Shown in pieces: positions 5,540 to 5,865 of a stretch of 5,865 nucleotides of DNA. Position numbers and translations under genes: made by a program. The notes under the pieces are model-generated. The model saw nothing but the letters and a program-made list of their open reading frames with translations. It did no database searches and was not told where the DNA came from. How positions within the stretch are numbered: position 1 is the stretch's first letter; each line of letters begins with the position of its first letter. The DNA lies in the NCBI GenBank assembly GCA_003476595.1, contig DMTU01000198.1, positions 10,629 through 16,493 on the forward strand, read 5' to 3'. Origin of the DNA: Acidimicrobiaceae bacterium (GTDB taxonomy: Bacteria > Actinomycetota > Acidimicrobiia > Acidimicrobiales > Salinilacustritrichaceae).

Positions 5540-5865
5540 CGGATCTCCGGTCGGGTCAGCAGGGCGGTCAGGTCGGTCGTCATGTGCTCGCTCTCGAAGC
5601 CGAAGGGCCACTCGACGCGCACGGTTCCGGTGTCGTCGATCACGTAGGTGATCGCCGAGTGCCCGACGTCGTAGGTCGCGTCGCCGGGCTCGTGCTCCTC
5701 GACCTCGTACTGGACGCCGAAGGCCTGTGCCGCGGTCGCCAGCTCGACGGGGTCCTCGGTGCGCAGCGCAGCCGTCCGGTCGAAGAAGTGCCCGAGGTAG
5801 CCGGCGAGGGTCTCCGGCTGGTCCCGTTCGGGGTCGACGGTGGCCATCGCGACGGTCACCCTCTC
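5536..5865 (-). CDS. sco: SCO1/SenC family copper chaperone, C-terminal part
   Basis: The last 109 codons of a Sco protein; the N-terminus, including the membrane anchor or signal and the CxxxCP copper-binding Cys pair, lies beyond the right edge. Sco proteins are thioredoxin-fold, membrane-attached factors that deliver copper to, or reduce, the CuA site of cytochrome c oxidase. The visible part shows VTVAMATVDPERDQPETLAGYL, the characteristic VDPxRDxP stretch (ATG codons here are internal), and YDVGHSAITYVID, whose His (codon 5661-5659) is the third copper ligand. The C-terminal helix ends in TALLTRPEIR. The stop overlaps the PCuAC start by 4 bp (ATGA), implying translational coupling. The promoter of this operon is outside the window. 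Confidence 0.93.
   Translation of the reverse strand, partial: ERVTVAMATVDPERDQPETLAGYLGHFFDRTAALRTEDPVELATAAQAFGVQYEVEEHEPGDATYDVGHSAITYVIDDTGTVRVEWPFGFESEHMTTDLTALLTRPEIR

Noticed and set aside
5540..5611. Longer PCuAC start at 5611
   Set aside because: It would add 24 charged residues before the signal peptide and overlap the Sco gene by 76 bp; ATG 5539 has a Shine-Dalgarno and an ATGA overlap.
3624..5651. 675-codon open frame on the plus strand over the MFS gene and the copper operon
   Set aside because: It is an out-of-frame shadow: Arg/Ala/His-rich then Ser-rich text, while MFS in another frame and PCuAC/Sco on the minus strand carry diagnostic motifs.

Overview
The window is very GC-rich, tightly packed DNA with strong third-position G/C bias and many GTG starts. 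The protein set (an Rv2407-like RNase Z homologue, DUF1992, a short MazG-like enzyme with a Cys tail, PCuAC with a Met-rich loop) suggests a chromosomal segment of an actinomycete, possibly of the Acidimicrobiia type. The taxonomic call is inference. There are no tRNA, rRNA, CRISPR, IS or phage genes.

Layout from left to right: (1) an uncharacterised multi-pass membrane protein on + (28-753, possibly open at the left edge); (2) a convergent MazG-like nucleotide pyrophosphohydrolase on - (1038-760); (3) diverging from it, a lipoprotein on + (1080-1883) whose whole mature part reads as a SurE phosphatase fold with the catalytic residues replaced; (4) a convergent DUF1992 protein on - (2330-1896); (5) from a compact divergent promoter region, an RNase Z-like metallo-beta-lactamase-fold hydrolase on + (2389-3219); (6) an MFS_3-type exporter on + (3247-4578), preceded by a perfect 16-bp palindrome typical of TetR-family operators that overlaps the stop codon of the hydrolase gene; (7) on -, a copper-handling operon read from the right edge: Sco/SenC (partial), PCuAC copper chaperone lipoprotein, and a cupredoxin-like lipoprotein. 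All three are joined by stop/start overlaps, and the last gene overlaps the MFS gene tail-to-tail by 25 bp.

Functionally, the right end is a cytochrome c oxidase CuA-assembly module (Sco + PCuAC) plus a cupredoxin that seems to have lost its His ligands. The rest is a set of mostly monocistronic housekeeping or accessory genes in alternating orientation. No wholly new multi-gene system is evident. The most unusual items are the pseudo-SurE lipoprotein, the ligand-poor cupredoxin, the Met-rich loop of PCuAC, and the operator embedded at the hydrolase/exporter junction. All intergenic gaps are under 70 bp, so no long stretch lacks a gene.
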